A stretch of DNA of 64,000 nucleotides from Lachnospiraceae bacterium UBA2864 (GCA_002350525.1 DEFA01000022.1:7552-71551); one strand, 5' to 3'. Positions 50,403-60,300 are shown, counted from the stretch's first letter. Program-made: numbers and translations. Notes: a model not told the origin generated them from the sequence alone.

Positions 50403-52134
50403 AATGGATCAGTTATCTAAACAGGACCACAGCAGAAATCCGTTCAAGAAAAATATCAAATTCCATATCGGCATTATATTTACGGTCATAGAAGGAATGC
50501 TTTCTGCGTGCGTATATATGATGATATATAACCTTTTGAAAATGCTCCTCGATGATAATGTTACCATGGATGGGCTTATGAAGCTTACGGGTATTATTGT
50601 GGCAATATTTGCGGTAAGAATCGTGTTATACGGGATCGGTTATACCGAAGGGCAGATCGGAGGCGGCGATTCGACTTCGAGATTGAGACTTATACTCGCT
50701 GATAAATTTACAAGAATTCCGATCGGAAATTTCGTAAGAGGAAAAACGGGAACGTATATCAACACTATGACAAGTGATGTCAAGAACTATGAGCAGTTAC
50801 TTACTCACAAAATCGGAAATCTCGTAAAGAATTCATCACTTTCGGTAATGCTTATACTCTTTGTGGGATACCTGTATCTTCCTGCGGGAATAATCCTCTT
50901 TGCGGTAAGCCTGCTTTTTATCCCGTACAGTTATCTGTCGGTAAAAGTCGTGAAAAAGTACGGAGTTGATCGCAACAGGATATATTCTGATACCGTAAGT
51001 ACAATAGTAGAGTATATAAACGGAATACAGACTCTCAGAGCTTATAACATGTGTGGATCAAAGAATAAGAAAACCGTAAATATCCTTAAAGCATTCAGTG
51101 ATGTGAGTTATAAGTATGAGGCCGTGGGAATCCCGGTAGCCATATCATTTAATATTCTTATATGGCTGTCTCTTCCGGTTGTTATGATAATAGCTTCAAA
51201 GCCGTGGCTGGCAGGAAGCCTCTCCAATGAGAATTTCCTTATGGTATGTATGATGCCGATGCTGCTTGCAAGATTATTTGCATCCATATCGGTGGATTTC
51301 TTCAGTTATAAGAACATGTTGATCTCTAAAGGAAAGATTCAGGAGATAATAGATGAACCTGAAGAAAAGACGGCTGACGGAAGATTTGAACCGGCATCAT
51401 ATGATATAGAGTTTGACGGCGTTGATTTCTCATATAACGAGGGAGAGAAGGTTCTCGAAAATGTAAGCTTTAAAGCTGAAGATAAAAAGCTGACAGCAAT
51501 AGTCGGAGATTCGGGATCGGGTAAATCCACCATCATCAATCTTCTTTCGAGATACTATGATATAGACAGCGGAGATATAAAGATCGGCGGAGAATCCATA
51601 AGAAATATGCCTCCGGAGACAGTGCTTGATAAAATATCCATGGTCGATCAGGATGTATTTCTCTTTGACGGTTCCATAAAAGAGAATATCAGATATGCGA
51701 GAATGGATGCTTCGGATGAAGAAATAGACAGAGCCCTTAAGGAAGCAAACTGCGACAGATTTATAGATAAACTGGAGAACGGAGTTGACCAGAGAGTCGG
51801 AGAAAACGGTACATTTCTTTCCGGCGGCGAGAGGCAGAGGCTGTCGATAGCAAGAGCAATCATCAAGGACAGTCCGATACTTCTTCTGGACGAAGCTACC
51901 GCATCTCTGGATATTGAAAATGAGCTGGCCGTAAAACAGGCTATAGCAAATCTTCTGAAAAACAGAAAGACGGTCATCATGATAGCACATACACTCTCGA
52001 TAGTTAAAAACGCGGATAAGATAATAGTTGTATCGGGAGGAAAAATCGTGGAAAGCGGTACTCACGATGAACTTATGAATAAGAACGGAAAATATGCATC
52101 TATGTGGAACGCGGAGAAACTGATAGGTGCTTAG
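50395..52134 (+). CDS. ABC half transporter (TMD-NBD), YbtP/YbtQ-like, second subunit
   Basis: The 579-residue partner of the preceding transporter: a membrane domain with six helices (about 25-310) and an NBD with Walker A GDSGSGKST at about 371-379, signature LSGGERQR, and LLLDEATASLD. Both NBDs look complete, so both ATP sites may be active. ATG 50395 overlaps the upstream stop by 8 bases with GGAGGG upstream; ATG 50386 is too near that site. A hydrolase gene follows after 48 bases. Together the two proteins probably carry the metallophore or its metal complex across the membrane. Confidence 0.9.
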   Translation: MNRMDQLSKQDHSRNPFKKNIKFHIGIIFTVIEGMLSACVYMMIYNLLKMLLDDNVTMDGLMKLTGIIVAIFAVRIVLYGIGYTEGQIGGGDSTSRLRLILADKFTRIPIGNFVRGKTGTYINTMTSDVKNYEQLLTHKIGNLVKNSSLSVMLILFVGYLYLPAGIILFAVSLLFIPYSYLSVKVVKKYGVDRNRIYSDTVSTIVEYINGIQTLRAYNMCGSKNKKTVNILKAFSDVSYKYEAVGIPVAISFNILIWLSLPVVMIIASKPWLAGSLSNENFLMVCMMPMLLARLFASISVDFFSYKNMLISKGKIQEIIDEPEEKTADGRFEPASYDIEFDGVDFSYNEGEKVLENVSFKAEDKKLTAIVGDSGSGKSTIINLLSRYYDIDSGDIKIGGESIRNMPPETVLDKISMVDQDVFLFDGSIKENIRYARMDASDEEIDRALKEANCDRFIDKLENGVDQRVGENGTFLSGGERQRLSIARAIIKDSPILLLDEATASLDIENELAVKQAIANLLKNRKTVIMIAHTLSIVKNADKIIVVSGGKIVESGTHDELMNKNGKYASMWNAEKLIGA

Positions 52135-52182
52135 AGAGGAGAATACAGTGACAGATCGGCGGTAAGTATAGGAGAGACGGTA

Positions 52183-53103
52183 TTGAAGTATAAAGAGTTT
52201 ACGGTTAAGAATGACGGCTTTGTGGGCCATCTCGTGGAGCCGGACGGGAGATTGCCGGATCATGTAGTGATAATAATCATGGGCGGTGAGAGAAGCATAA
52301 TAAATGCGAAAAAGGTTGCTGAGAGATTTACCGAATTTGGTATATCGGGAATAGCGGTTCCGGTGTATGGAGCAAAGGGACAGAGAAAAGGCGTTGACAG
52401 AGTTGAAATGAGTTTTATGAGGAGAGTGGTGAAAACTCTTCGCGAAAAGGAAGGGTATAGATATGTCAGCGTATACGGACTCTCGGTGGGGTCCGTGTAT
52501 GCTGCCGTGACCGCCAGATATATAGAGGGAATAGATAATGCGATTCTTGTAGCGCCTTCCCATGTTCCCTTTGAGGGAAGCAACACATTAAAGCAGAAGA
52601 TGACGGGCCACTCCATGGTTACATATGAAGGAGTCGAACTTCCTTTTGTAAGCCCGCAGTTTTTCCATTCGGGATATATGGCGAAGTTCATATATGACGA
52701 GGATGCGGGGAGAGAGGTTTCCAATATGTGGAGAATGTACAACACGTCCTATAAGGATAAGACGAGAGAGAGCCTGGCGTATTATGAGTTAGAGAAGAGC
52801 AGCTGCAGATTCCTTTTCGTGGCGGGGACCTGTGATGAAGTCTGGCCGTCGGAATACTCGATCAATTACATGATGGATAAGCTTCGAAAGGCGGGCTATA
52901 AAAAAGAATATAAGGCACTTATATATCCGAATGCCAGTCATATAATCGGAATGCTTCCGAGCCGTGAAAGATATAAATGGCAGAAGAGGATGCTCTGGCT
53001 GATAGGAAAGATATATAGGAGTTATTCGGAACACAGAGATGACAGTGTGAGAGCTGTCATTGAATCAGAGAAAGCCATTGCAGACTTTATATCGGAGACC
53101 TGA
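52183..53103 (+). CDS. BAAT-like alpha/beta hydrolase in the metallophore operon
   Basis: A 306-residue cytoplasmic alpha/beta hydrolase whose C-terminal part resembles the acyl-CoA:amino acid N-acyltransferase/thioesterase (BAAT_C) group. The nucleophile is Ser101 in GLSVGS, with an Asp in CDEVWPS and a His in ASHIIG. TTG 52183 is taken as the start because AGGAGA is 7 bases upstream. It lies after the transporter pair and before the thioesterase. Possible jobs: releasing metal by cleaving the metallophore complex, hydrolysing a CoA or carrier thioester, or acyl transfer. No signal peptide, so it acts inside the cell. Confidence 0.82.
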   Translation: MKYKEFTVKNDGFVGHLVEPDGRLPDHVVIIIMGGERSIINAKKVAERFTEFGISGIAVPVYGAKGQRKGVDRVEMSFMRRVVKTLREKEGYRYVSVYGLSVGSVYAAVTARYIEGIDNAILVAPSHVPFEGSNTLKQKMTGHSMVTYEGVELPFVSPQFFHSGYMAKFIYDEDAGREVSNMWRMYNTSYKDKTRESLAYYELEKSSCRFLFVAGTCDEVWPSEYSINYMMDKLRKAGYKKEYKALIYPNASHIIGMLPSRERYKWQKRMLWLIGKIYRSYSEHRDDSVRAVIESEKAIADFISET

Positions 53104-53138
53104 GACATTACTTGAAAAACGATGCGGCTTTTATTTTT

Positions 53139-53165
53139 TGATATAAGAGTTAGATATGACTAACT
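53139..53165 (+). promoter_or_regulatory. Extended -10 and perfect inverted repeat before the biosynthetic genes
   Basis: TG-A-TATAAG (53139-53147) resembles an extended -10 element. It is followed at once by AGTTAG-N6-CTAACT (53148-53165), whose arms are perfect 6-base inverted repeats over the presumed transcription start and before the GGAAAGG ribosome site of the thioesterase gene. It is a candidate internal promoter with an operator for a metal-sensing repressor. Confidence 0.5.
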
Positions 53166-53178
53166 GGAAAGGATACAA

Positions 53179-53931
53179 ATGAAAAATTCAACAGGATACT
53201 TTAGGGCGGATTCTTCGGATGAGAACAGAATACGGCTGTTTTGTTTTCCTTATGCTGGCGGAGGGGCTTCGGTGTTCAGAACCTGGCAGAATATTCTGGG
53301 GGAGAAGGTAGAGGTTCTTCCCGCTCATTATAAGGGGCATGAGGACAGAATAACCGATAAACCCGTATCGAGTATGAAGCAGCTTGTGGATGAATTATAT
53401 GCGGAGTTAAGGAATCTGGCCGACAGGCCGTTTTACTTATTCGGACACAGCGTGGGAAGCAGAGTATCGTATGAGCTCTCGGTAAGATTTGAGAAGGACG
53501 GAAATAAGTTCTTTAAAGGATTAATGGTCTCGGCCGGGCTTGCGCCGGATCAGCCGGAGGTAAATCCTATATATGATCTTCCGGATAAAGAGTTTTACAA
53601 AGGACTAAACAAATATAACAAGACACCGGAGGAAATATATAAGGATAAGACATTATGGAATATATTCGAACCGGTTCTGAGGGCGGATTTTAAACTTGCC
53701 GATACATACTGTAACAGGAAAGAAACCAGCATATCTGTACCTATACTCGGCTTAAGAGGAACTGCCGATCCCGAGATATCCTCGGAGGATATTCTGGAGT
53801 GGGGAAGATACACCAGAAAAGGATTCAGAAGCGAGAATATCGAGGGAGAGCACCTGTTTATAGATACCAATCCGAGACAGGTGCTTAAAGAGATTAAGAG
53901 ATTTATATACAGAACAGGAGAAGCAATATGA
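53179..53931 (+). CDS. Type II thioesterase (YbtT/PchC-like)
   Basis: A 250-residue editing thioesterase that removes wrongly loaded or stalled acyl groups from NRPS carrier domains. Motifs: FCFPYAGGGASVF near the N-terminus, nucleophile Ser91 in GHSVGS, acid in GTADPEIS and catalytic His in EGEHLFI. The length fits the RifR/GrsT/YbtT group. It is the first gene of the core biosynthetic unit and overlaps the AMP ligase by 4 bases (ATGA). Since the large NRPS here has no terminal thioesterase domain, this protein is more likely for proof-reading than for product release. Confidence 0.93.
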   Translation: MKNSTGYFRADSSDENRIRLFCFPYAGGGASVFRTWQNILGEKVEVLPAHYKGHEDRITDKPVSSMKQLVDELYAELRNLADRPFYLFGHSVGSRVSYELSVRFEKDGNKFFKGLMVSAGLAPDQPEVNPIYDLPDKEFYKGLNKYNKTPEEIYKDKTLWNIFEPVLRADFKLADTYCNRKETSISVPILGLRGTADPEISSEDILEWGRYTRKGFRSENIEGEHLFIDTNPRQVLKEIKRFIYRTGEAI

Positions 53932-55496
53932 GATACGGAGAAGCCTTTAAGAAATATCAATCCATAGAAGGGTGGAACGAAGGAACCATAGGTTCGGAAA
54001 TGCTTAAGTGGTGTGAGAATTACAGTGAAAAAACTGCGGTTATAGCAAGTGAAGGTGAATTGTCTTACGCAGAACTGGGGTCACGGATCCTCCTTGCCGC
54101 AAAGGGATTTTATAATGCGGGGATAAGGAAGAATGACAGAGTCATACTTCAGCTGCCGAATTCAATCAACTTTGTTGTGGGCTTTTTCGGATTACTGAGA
54201 ATAGGCGCCATACCGATCATGGCCTTACCGGCTCACAGAAGCAGTGAGATACTCGGGATGGTAAAAACCGCGGAACCTGCAGCTTATATATGTCAGGAAT
54301 TCTACTCGGGATATGACTATAAGAACCAGATAGAAGAAGCTGTCAAAGCCGGAAATATAAGGACTGTAATAACCGTAGGTGAAGGAGAAAGCATACTTCA
54401 GAAACTTGATATGGAATATGTCGGAGATATGCCCGAACCGGATAATCTTGATATTGCATTTTTATCTCTGTCAGGCGGAACGACGGGAATGTCGAAACTT
54501 ATCCCGAGAACCCATGGGGATTACCTGTATGACACAAAGGTATCTGTTGACAGATGTGAACTGACCGGAGATGACAAGATGCTTATAGTTCTTCCGATAG
54601 CACATAACTTCGTGCTGGGACATCCGGGATTTATAGGGTGTTTCAGTGTGGGAGCGACACTTGTGATAAGTGAGTATCCGGACATGAATGAAGCTCTCGA
54701 AAAAGTCGAAGAGTATGGAGTTACGTTCATGTCACTGGTTCCTTCCATGGCAAAGCTTATGTTGGAAATACTGGAAGAAGATGACTTCGATATAAGTTCT
54801 CTCAGAGTTGTTCAGATCGGAGGTTCCTTCCTTGAAGAGGAAGTGGCGGAAAGTATGATGGACCTTAATGCATTTACTCTTCAGCAGGTATTCGGAGTTG
54901 CGGAAGGACTTAATACTATGACGGCACTCACAGATCCGAGAGAGATAGTCAGAATGTATCAGGGTAAGAAATGTTCATCCTATGATGAGATAAAGATCGT
55001 GAACGATGAGGGAGAGGTTCTTCCGGCAGGTGAAAGCGGAGAGCTGCTCGTATCCGGTCCATACACCATAAGAGCATATTATAACCATCCCGAGAATGAT
55101 TCCTTCTTTACGAAAGACGGATTCTATAAGACCGGTGACAGGGCTTATGTGACGGAAGACGGAAATCTTAAGATAGTCGGACGTATAAAGGAGATGATCA
55201 ATAAGGGAGGCGAAAAGATAATTCCTTCGGAACTTGAGACCTGCCTCTATGACATGGAAGGAATAAAAGACTCTGCGGTAGTGGGACTGCATGATGCAAA
55301 TCTCGGAGAGAGGATATGTGTATTTGTCGTGGGAGATGAAAATATAGGACTCAGCGAGATAAGAAACTTTCTGAAAAACAGGAACATAGCGGCCTTTAAG
55401 CTTCCGGATGAAGTGATTCATATAGACGCACTTCCTCTCACGAAGATAAGGAAGGTTGATAAGAAAAAACTTGTAGAGATAGGAGAAAAGAAATAA
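53928..55496 (+). CDS. Aryl-acid AMP ligase (YbtE/PchD/DhbE-like)
   Basis: Activates an aromatic acid as acyl-AMP and loads it on the ArCP of the NRPS. At 522 residues it is close to YbtE (525). The ATP loop SLSGGTTGMSKL is at about 180-191, the core motif YKTGDRAY at about 400, and the hinge/lysine end IRKVDKKKL at the C-terminus. The aryl-acid signature Asn is Asn227 in AHNFVLGHPG. Two pocket positions differ from the well-known enzymes: His232 replaces the Ser (dihydroxybenzoate) or Cys (salicylate) at DhbE 240, and Asn329 replaces Val/Leu at DhbE 337. Both were aligned by eye with a constant offset of 8. The substrate may therefore be an unusual aryl acid. It overlaps its neighbours on both sides. 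Confidence 0.92.
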   Translation: MRYGEAFKKYQSIEGWNEGTIGSEMLKWCENYSEKTAVIASEGELSYAELGSRILLAAKGFYNAGIRKNDRVILQLPNSINFVVGFFGLLRIGAIPIMALPAHRSSEILGMVKTAEPAAYICQEFYSGYDYKNQIEEAVKAGNIRTVITVGEGESILQKLDMEYVGDMPEPDNLDIAFLSLSGGTTGMSKLIPRTHGDYLYDTKVSVDRCELTGDDKMLIVLPIAHNFVLGHPGFIGCFSVGATLVISEYPDMNEALEKVEEYGVTFMSLVPSMAKLMLEILEEDDFDISSLRVVQIGGSFLEEEVAESMMDLNAFTLQQVFGVAEGLNTMTALTDPREIVRMYQGKKCSSYDEIKIVNDEGEVLPAGESGELLVSGPYTIRAYYNHPENDSFFTKDGFYKTGDRAYVTEDGNLKIVGRIKEMINKGGEKIIPSELETCLYDMEGIKDSAVVGLHDANLGERICVFVVGDENIGLSEIRNFLKNRNIAAFKLPDEVIHIDALPLTKIRKVDKKKLVEIGEKK

Positions 55497-56068
55497 TGGA
55501 AGATTTACAGGATTTTAATATTCATAACAATCACAAGATGTTTGAGGATATGGTAAAGGCAGAAGAAATCTGCGCACATTATAATTCAATCCCGACATCA
55601 CAATTTGAAGAGAGGATGAATCTACTGAAAAGCTTTTTCGGAAAATGCAACGGAGATTTCCTTATATTTTCACCGTTCAAATGTTCTCTCGGATATAACG
55701 TGGAGATAGGCAACAACGTGGCGGTAAATTCATATTGCACCATATTGGACGGCGCTAAGGTGACTATCGGAGATGATGTATGGATCGGACCGGACTGCCA
55801 GATCATAAGCTCGGGCCACAGTGTCGATCCCGAAAGAAGAAAGGCGGGATACGGTTATGCCAATCCAATCACAATAGAGGATAACGTATATATAGGAGCG
55901 AGAGTGACCATAGTAAGCGGAGAGAAACAGGGGATAACCATCGGGAAGAATTCGGTTATAGGAACAGGAAGCGTTATTACAAGAGATGTACCGCCGAATG
56001 TTCTGGTGGTAGGAAATCCGGCGAGGATAATAAGAAGTCTTTCAGGGGATAGTAAAGAATGCGAATAA
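55496..56068 (+). CDS. Hexapeptide-repeat O-acetyltransferase (Maa/NodL-like)
   Basis: A 190-residue left-handed beta-helix acetyltransferase that transfers acetyl from acetyl-CoA, usually to a sugar hydroxyl. Hexapeptide repeats run from about residue 65 to 175 (NVEIGNNVAVN, KVTIGDDVWIG, ITIEDNVYIGARVTIV, ITIGKNSVIGTGSVI, then VVGNPARIIR). The catalytic His is His108 in SSGHSVDPERR. It resembles maltose and galactoside acetyltransferases. Since the next gene is a glycosyltransferase, it probably acetylates the sugar that is added to the metallophore. Its start and stop overlap the neighbouring genes (TAATG upstream, 10 bases downstream), so it is part of the coupled cluster. Confidence 0.93.
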   Translation: MEDLQDFNIHNNHKMFEDMVKAEEICAHYNSIPTSQFEERMNLLKSFFGKCNGDFLIFSPFKCSLGYNVEIGNNVAVNSYCTILDGAKVTIGDDVWIGPDCQIISSGHSVDPERRKAGYGYANPITIEDNVYIGARVTIVSGEKQGITIGKNSVIGTGSVITRDVPPNVLVVGNPARIIRSLSGDSKECE

Positions 56069-57309
56069 CAGCCATAACACTGGGTTCGTACGGAGACATC
56101 ATGCCCTTCATGCTTCTGGGGCAGGAACTGATTAAAAGAGGTTATAACTACAGGCTTGCCAGTTTTGAATCACTGAGAGATAAGGCACAGGAGATGGGGC
56201 TCGAGTTTACTGAAATATCGGGAGATATGGATGAGCTGGTAAGTGTGCTTTTGGGGAACAGCGATAATACGGCCGAAGCCGGAATGAACGGTCTGGAGTA
56301 TCTGATAAGCAAATATCCCGATTTGTATGATGATCTGGACAGAGCTGTAAGAGACAGCGATGTGATCCTATATATGCAGTTCGGAGCCATAGCATATCAT
56401 TTTGCGGAAAAGTACGGAACGGAAGTCATAAGAAGCATGGCATTTCCATTTGAAAATACAAGATGTTATGCGGCCATGATGGATATGATGACCAGAAACA
56501 GCCTGAAGTGCTATCTGGCAAATGTTATGTGTGAGAAGATGATGGCTTATGCCGTGAGACATTCCGTGAAGGATTTCAGAAAACGTCTGGGACTTAAACC
56601 GTGGAATGTGTTCAGAAGTTATAAAAAGCTGAGAGGCCACAGGATACTTACACTATATCAGTATGATGAAGTTCTGGCGGAACGGGATAAACATTGGGGA
56701 GATGAGATATGTCTTACGGGGAACTGGATTAAACCCAATAAGACAGAGATAACTCCGGACACGGAGAAACTGCTGAAGTTCATAGACAGACATGAAAAAA
56801 CCGTATATGTCGGTTTCGGAAGCATGAACTATAAAAAAATGGACGAACTCTACGAGAAGATATTATGGACTGTTCTTCATGAAGGGCGGGCAGTGATACT
56901 TCCGTCATATGAAGAGAAGATGGTAAATGAACGTTTCTCGGGAGTGAGAGACAGAATATATCTTGCGGGATTTACTCCGTATGAGCAGTACTTTGACAAA
57001 TTGGAATGTGTGATACATCACGGCGGCAACGGAACGGTGCATGCGGCTCTAAGGGCGGCGGTTCCGCAGCTCATAATGGTATTCGGTGCGGATCAGGCTT
57101 TCTGGGGAGGACAGTGCTATTACAGAGGACTGGGACCGAAACCGATATTTATAAAGAAACCTATAGATGATTCAGAATTAAGATATAAGGTGTCAGACCT
57201 TATGAATAATCAGAAATATAAAGAGTGCTCTGAGAGGCTGTCTTCGAAGGTAACATCGGACGGACTTACAAGAGCGGCAGATATTATAGAAAGAAGATTT
57301 CCGATATGA
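56059..57309 (+). CDS. GT1-family glycosyltransferase (UGT/sterol-glucosyltransferase-like)
   Basis: A 416-residue GT-B fold enzyme. The N-terminal acceptor domain starts with ITLGSYGDIMPFM. The C-terminal donor domain has YVGFGSMNYKKMDEL and the UGT donor-binding box HHGGNGTVHAALRAAVP starting at His320, followed by PQLIMVFGADQAFWG. Such enzymes transfer sugar from UDP- or dTDP-donors to small lipophilic acceptors. It has no membrane helix. Its place between the acetyltransferase and the NRPS, with overlaps of 10 and 4 bases, indicates that the metallophore or its aryl part is glycosylated. IroB of the salmochelin system is a precedent for sugar on a phenolic siderophore. Confidence 0.93.
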   Translation: MRITAITLGSYGDIMPFMLLGQELIKRGYNYRLASFESLRDKAQEMGLEFTEISGDMDELVSVLLGNSDNTAEAGMNGLEYLISKYPDLYDDLDRAVRDSDVILYMQFGAIAYHFAEKYGTEVIRSMAFPFENTRCYAAMMDMMTRNSLKCYLANVMCEKMMAYAVRHSVKDFRKRLGLKPWNVFRSYKKLRGHRILTLYQYDEVLAERDKHWGDEICLTGNWIKPNKTEITPDTEKLLKFIDRHEKTVYVGFGSMNYKKMDELYEKILWTVLHEGRAVILPSYEEKMVNERFSGVRDRIYLAGFTPYEQYFDKLECVIHHGGNGTVHAALRAAVPQLIMVFGADQAFWGGQCYYRGLGPKPIFIKKPIDDSELRYKVSDLMNNQKYKECSERLSSKVTSDGLTRAADIIERRFPI

Positions 57310-60300
57310 ATATAGATGAGATATGGACACAATTTGAAGACAGAGTAAGGAAAGCCCTGAAGGCGGATCATATCGAACAGGATGCAAAGCTTACAGAACT
57401 CGGTATGAATTCGATCATGGTAATGAAGTTTGCTTCGTTCCTCAGAAGAAAAGGAATAAAGCTGAATTTCGGAGAACTGATAAACAGCCCGACCCTCGGA
57501 GAATGGAAATGTCTGGCCGAAGCAAAGGCATCAGGCGAAGAAAACGAGGAAGAGGAGATCAGGGATGTTACGGGAAAAGCAGCAGAAAACAGCGGACGCG
57601 ACGCGGATGTAAAGACGGCCGGAAAACCGGAAGAAGTGCTGTTTGATCTTACGGATGTTCAATATGCGTATTGGGCAGGACGTCAGGATGATCAGGAACT
57701 CGGCGGAGTCGGCTGCCATGCATATTTTGAGTTTGACGGTACAGGTGATGACGAATCAAGACTTCGCAGTGCATGGTTTGCGGTTCAGGATGCGCATCCT
57801 ATGCTTCATGCGGTATTCACCGAAGACGGAAAACAGAGGATAAATGCGAGTAATACATACCTCGAACCTGTATTCCATGACTTCAGAAACATGAATGCTT
57901 CCGAAGCACAGGAAAATCTTCTTAAGATCAGGCGTAAACTCTCACATGAGAAACTCAGGGTTGAAATCGGTGAAAATGCACATCTTGAAGCGGCATTTAT
58001 GAAGGACGGAAAAAGAAGAATATTTCTTGATGTAGATCTTCTTGTTGCGGATGTGGCAAGCGTGCATCTTCTTATTATGGATCTTACAAGGGCTTATTCG
58101 GGTGAAACACTCCATAGATATGATCCGGATTGTTTTAAAAGATATCTGGATAAGAGAAGTCTTGACAGGGCAACCGAGGGCGAAGACGAGAAATACTGGA
58201 AAGATAAGCTTACCGGTTTCCCGGAGGAACCTATCAGTCTTCCTCTCAGAGTTAAGCCGGAAGAGGTTAAGAAGAATCATTTCGTACGGATAAGCAAGAG
58301 CTTTAAAGAAGAGGTATGGAGCACACTGAAGAACAGAGCGGCCGGGTACGGACTGTCTCCCGCAATGCTCCTTCTTACTGCTTATGCAAAGGTTCTCAGC
58401 AGATATTCAGGTCAGGAAAAATTCCTTATAAACATCCCTCTTTTTAACAGATTTGATGATGATCCGGAAACAGAAGGAATGGTGGCGGACTTTACCAATC
58501 TTCTTCTGCTTAATACGGAGAACGCCGCAAATATGACATTCCTTCAATATGCGGAAAAAATACGTTCGAATTTTTCTTCGGATGTGTCTCATTCATCATA
58601 TTCGGGTGTAAAGGTGGAAAGAGAACTTTCGAAGTACAGCGGAAATATCAGAAATATGGCGCCTGTCGTATTTGCGTGCAATATCGATTTTCCATTTGAA
58701 ACAGAGAAAAGCCGTGATGTGCTCGGAAAACTCACATATATGATATCTCAGACACCGCAGGTATGGCTGGATTTCCAGTCCTTTACGGATATGGGAAAAC
58801 TTATACTCTGCTGGGATTATGTGGAAGAGCTATTCGATAAAGAAGTCATAGAGGATATGTTCGGTTCCCTTACCGAAGAAATCGAAAAGCTTTATAACAG
58901 TGAAAACTGGGATGAAGTGATCGATGTCCTTCCGGGAAAGCAGAAGATAAGACACGAGAAGGAAGAGAATATTCTGCCGCTTAAGGTTGAGAATATATCA
59001 CTGTTATCGGGATTTGTGAGAAATGCGGCAAATTCTCCGGATGCGCAGGCCCTTATATCAGGGGATGATTCGAAGATTACAACATACGGAGAACTTGCGG
59101 GAATTGCGGGAAGTATAGCGGCATATCTCAGAAAATACGGAATAGAGAAGGGTGATTATATAGCCGTAACGCTTCCGAGAGGATACAGGCAGATATATGC
59201 CATATTGGGAATACTCTATGCCGGAGCGGTGTATGTTCCCGTGTCTGTAAATCAGCCTGCGGACAGACGGCTTAAGATATATGAACAGATCGGAATAAAC
59301 TGTGTCATCAGTGATTCCGAGACTGCGGGCAGTACGGATCTGGCGTGTGAAAATGTCATAGATCTGGATGAGGCTATGGCCTGCAATACGAAGATACCGG
59401 CTGTAATTAATCCGGATGATTCGGCATATGTGATCATGACATCAGGCTCTACAGGCATTCCAAAGGGAGTTGAAATTGTTCATAAGGCAGCCATGAATAC
59501 CATTAAAGATCTGTGTGAAAGATACAACTTCAAGGCCGAGGACAGAATGCTCATGGTATCAGCCATAGATTTCGATCTTTCGGTATTTGATATTTTCGGA
59601 ATGCTGTATGCGGGAGGTGCGGTTGTAATTCCCGAAGAAGATATCTTTAAGAATCCCGATGTATGGCTTCAGCTTATGGATAAGTATGGCATAAACAGAT
59701 GGAATTCGGTACCGATACTTTTCGATATGCTTATTACATATGCAGAGGGAAAGAAAAAGAAGGTTATGCTTGATACGGTATTTATGTCGGGAGACTGGAT
59801 ACCTATAACACTTCCGGGAAGATTTTACGATATTTCGGGAGAAAACAGTCTGGTCATATCCATGGGAGGTGCGACGGAAGCTTCCATATGGTCGAATTAT
59901 CAGGAAGTTCCGAGAGTTATACCGGATCACTGGCCGTCTATCCCGTACGGAAGACCGCTTAAGAATCAGTTATACAGAGTTATGGATGATTACGGCAGTC
60001 TTTGTCCCGATTATGTTCCGGGAGAACTCTGTATAGGAGGAGCGGGTGTTGCCAAGTGTTACAGAGGAGATACGGACCTGACCGATAAGAAGTACTATAC
60101 GGACAAGAATGGAATCAGGTGGTATAGGACAGGAGATAACGGAAGAACCTGGTCTGACGGAACCATTGAATTCCTCGGAAGAAGAGACAATCAGGTTAAG
60201 GTTAAGGGTCACAGAATAGAACTCGGAGAAATAGAAAATGCCATAAAGCAATATCCGGGTGTAAGAGGTGCTGCCGTGCTTGCTGCGGATTACAGCGGTA

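Noticed and set aside
51430..52563. Long antisense open frame (377 codons) on the minus strand opposite the second ABC transporter
   Set aside because: It is a shadow of the ABC transporter and hydrolase genes: no ribosome site, low-complexity composition rich in S, Y, I and H, and no domain.
56059..57309. Naming the glycosyltransferase IroB (C-glucosyltransferase)
   Set aside because: The HHGG donor box is common to all GT1 enzymes, and the cluster is not enterobactin-type, so C-glycosylation cannot be claimed.
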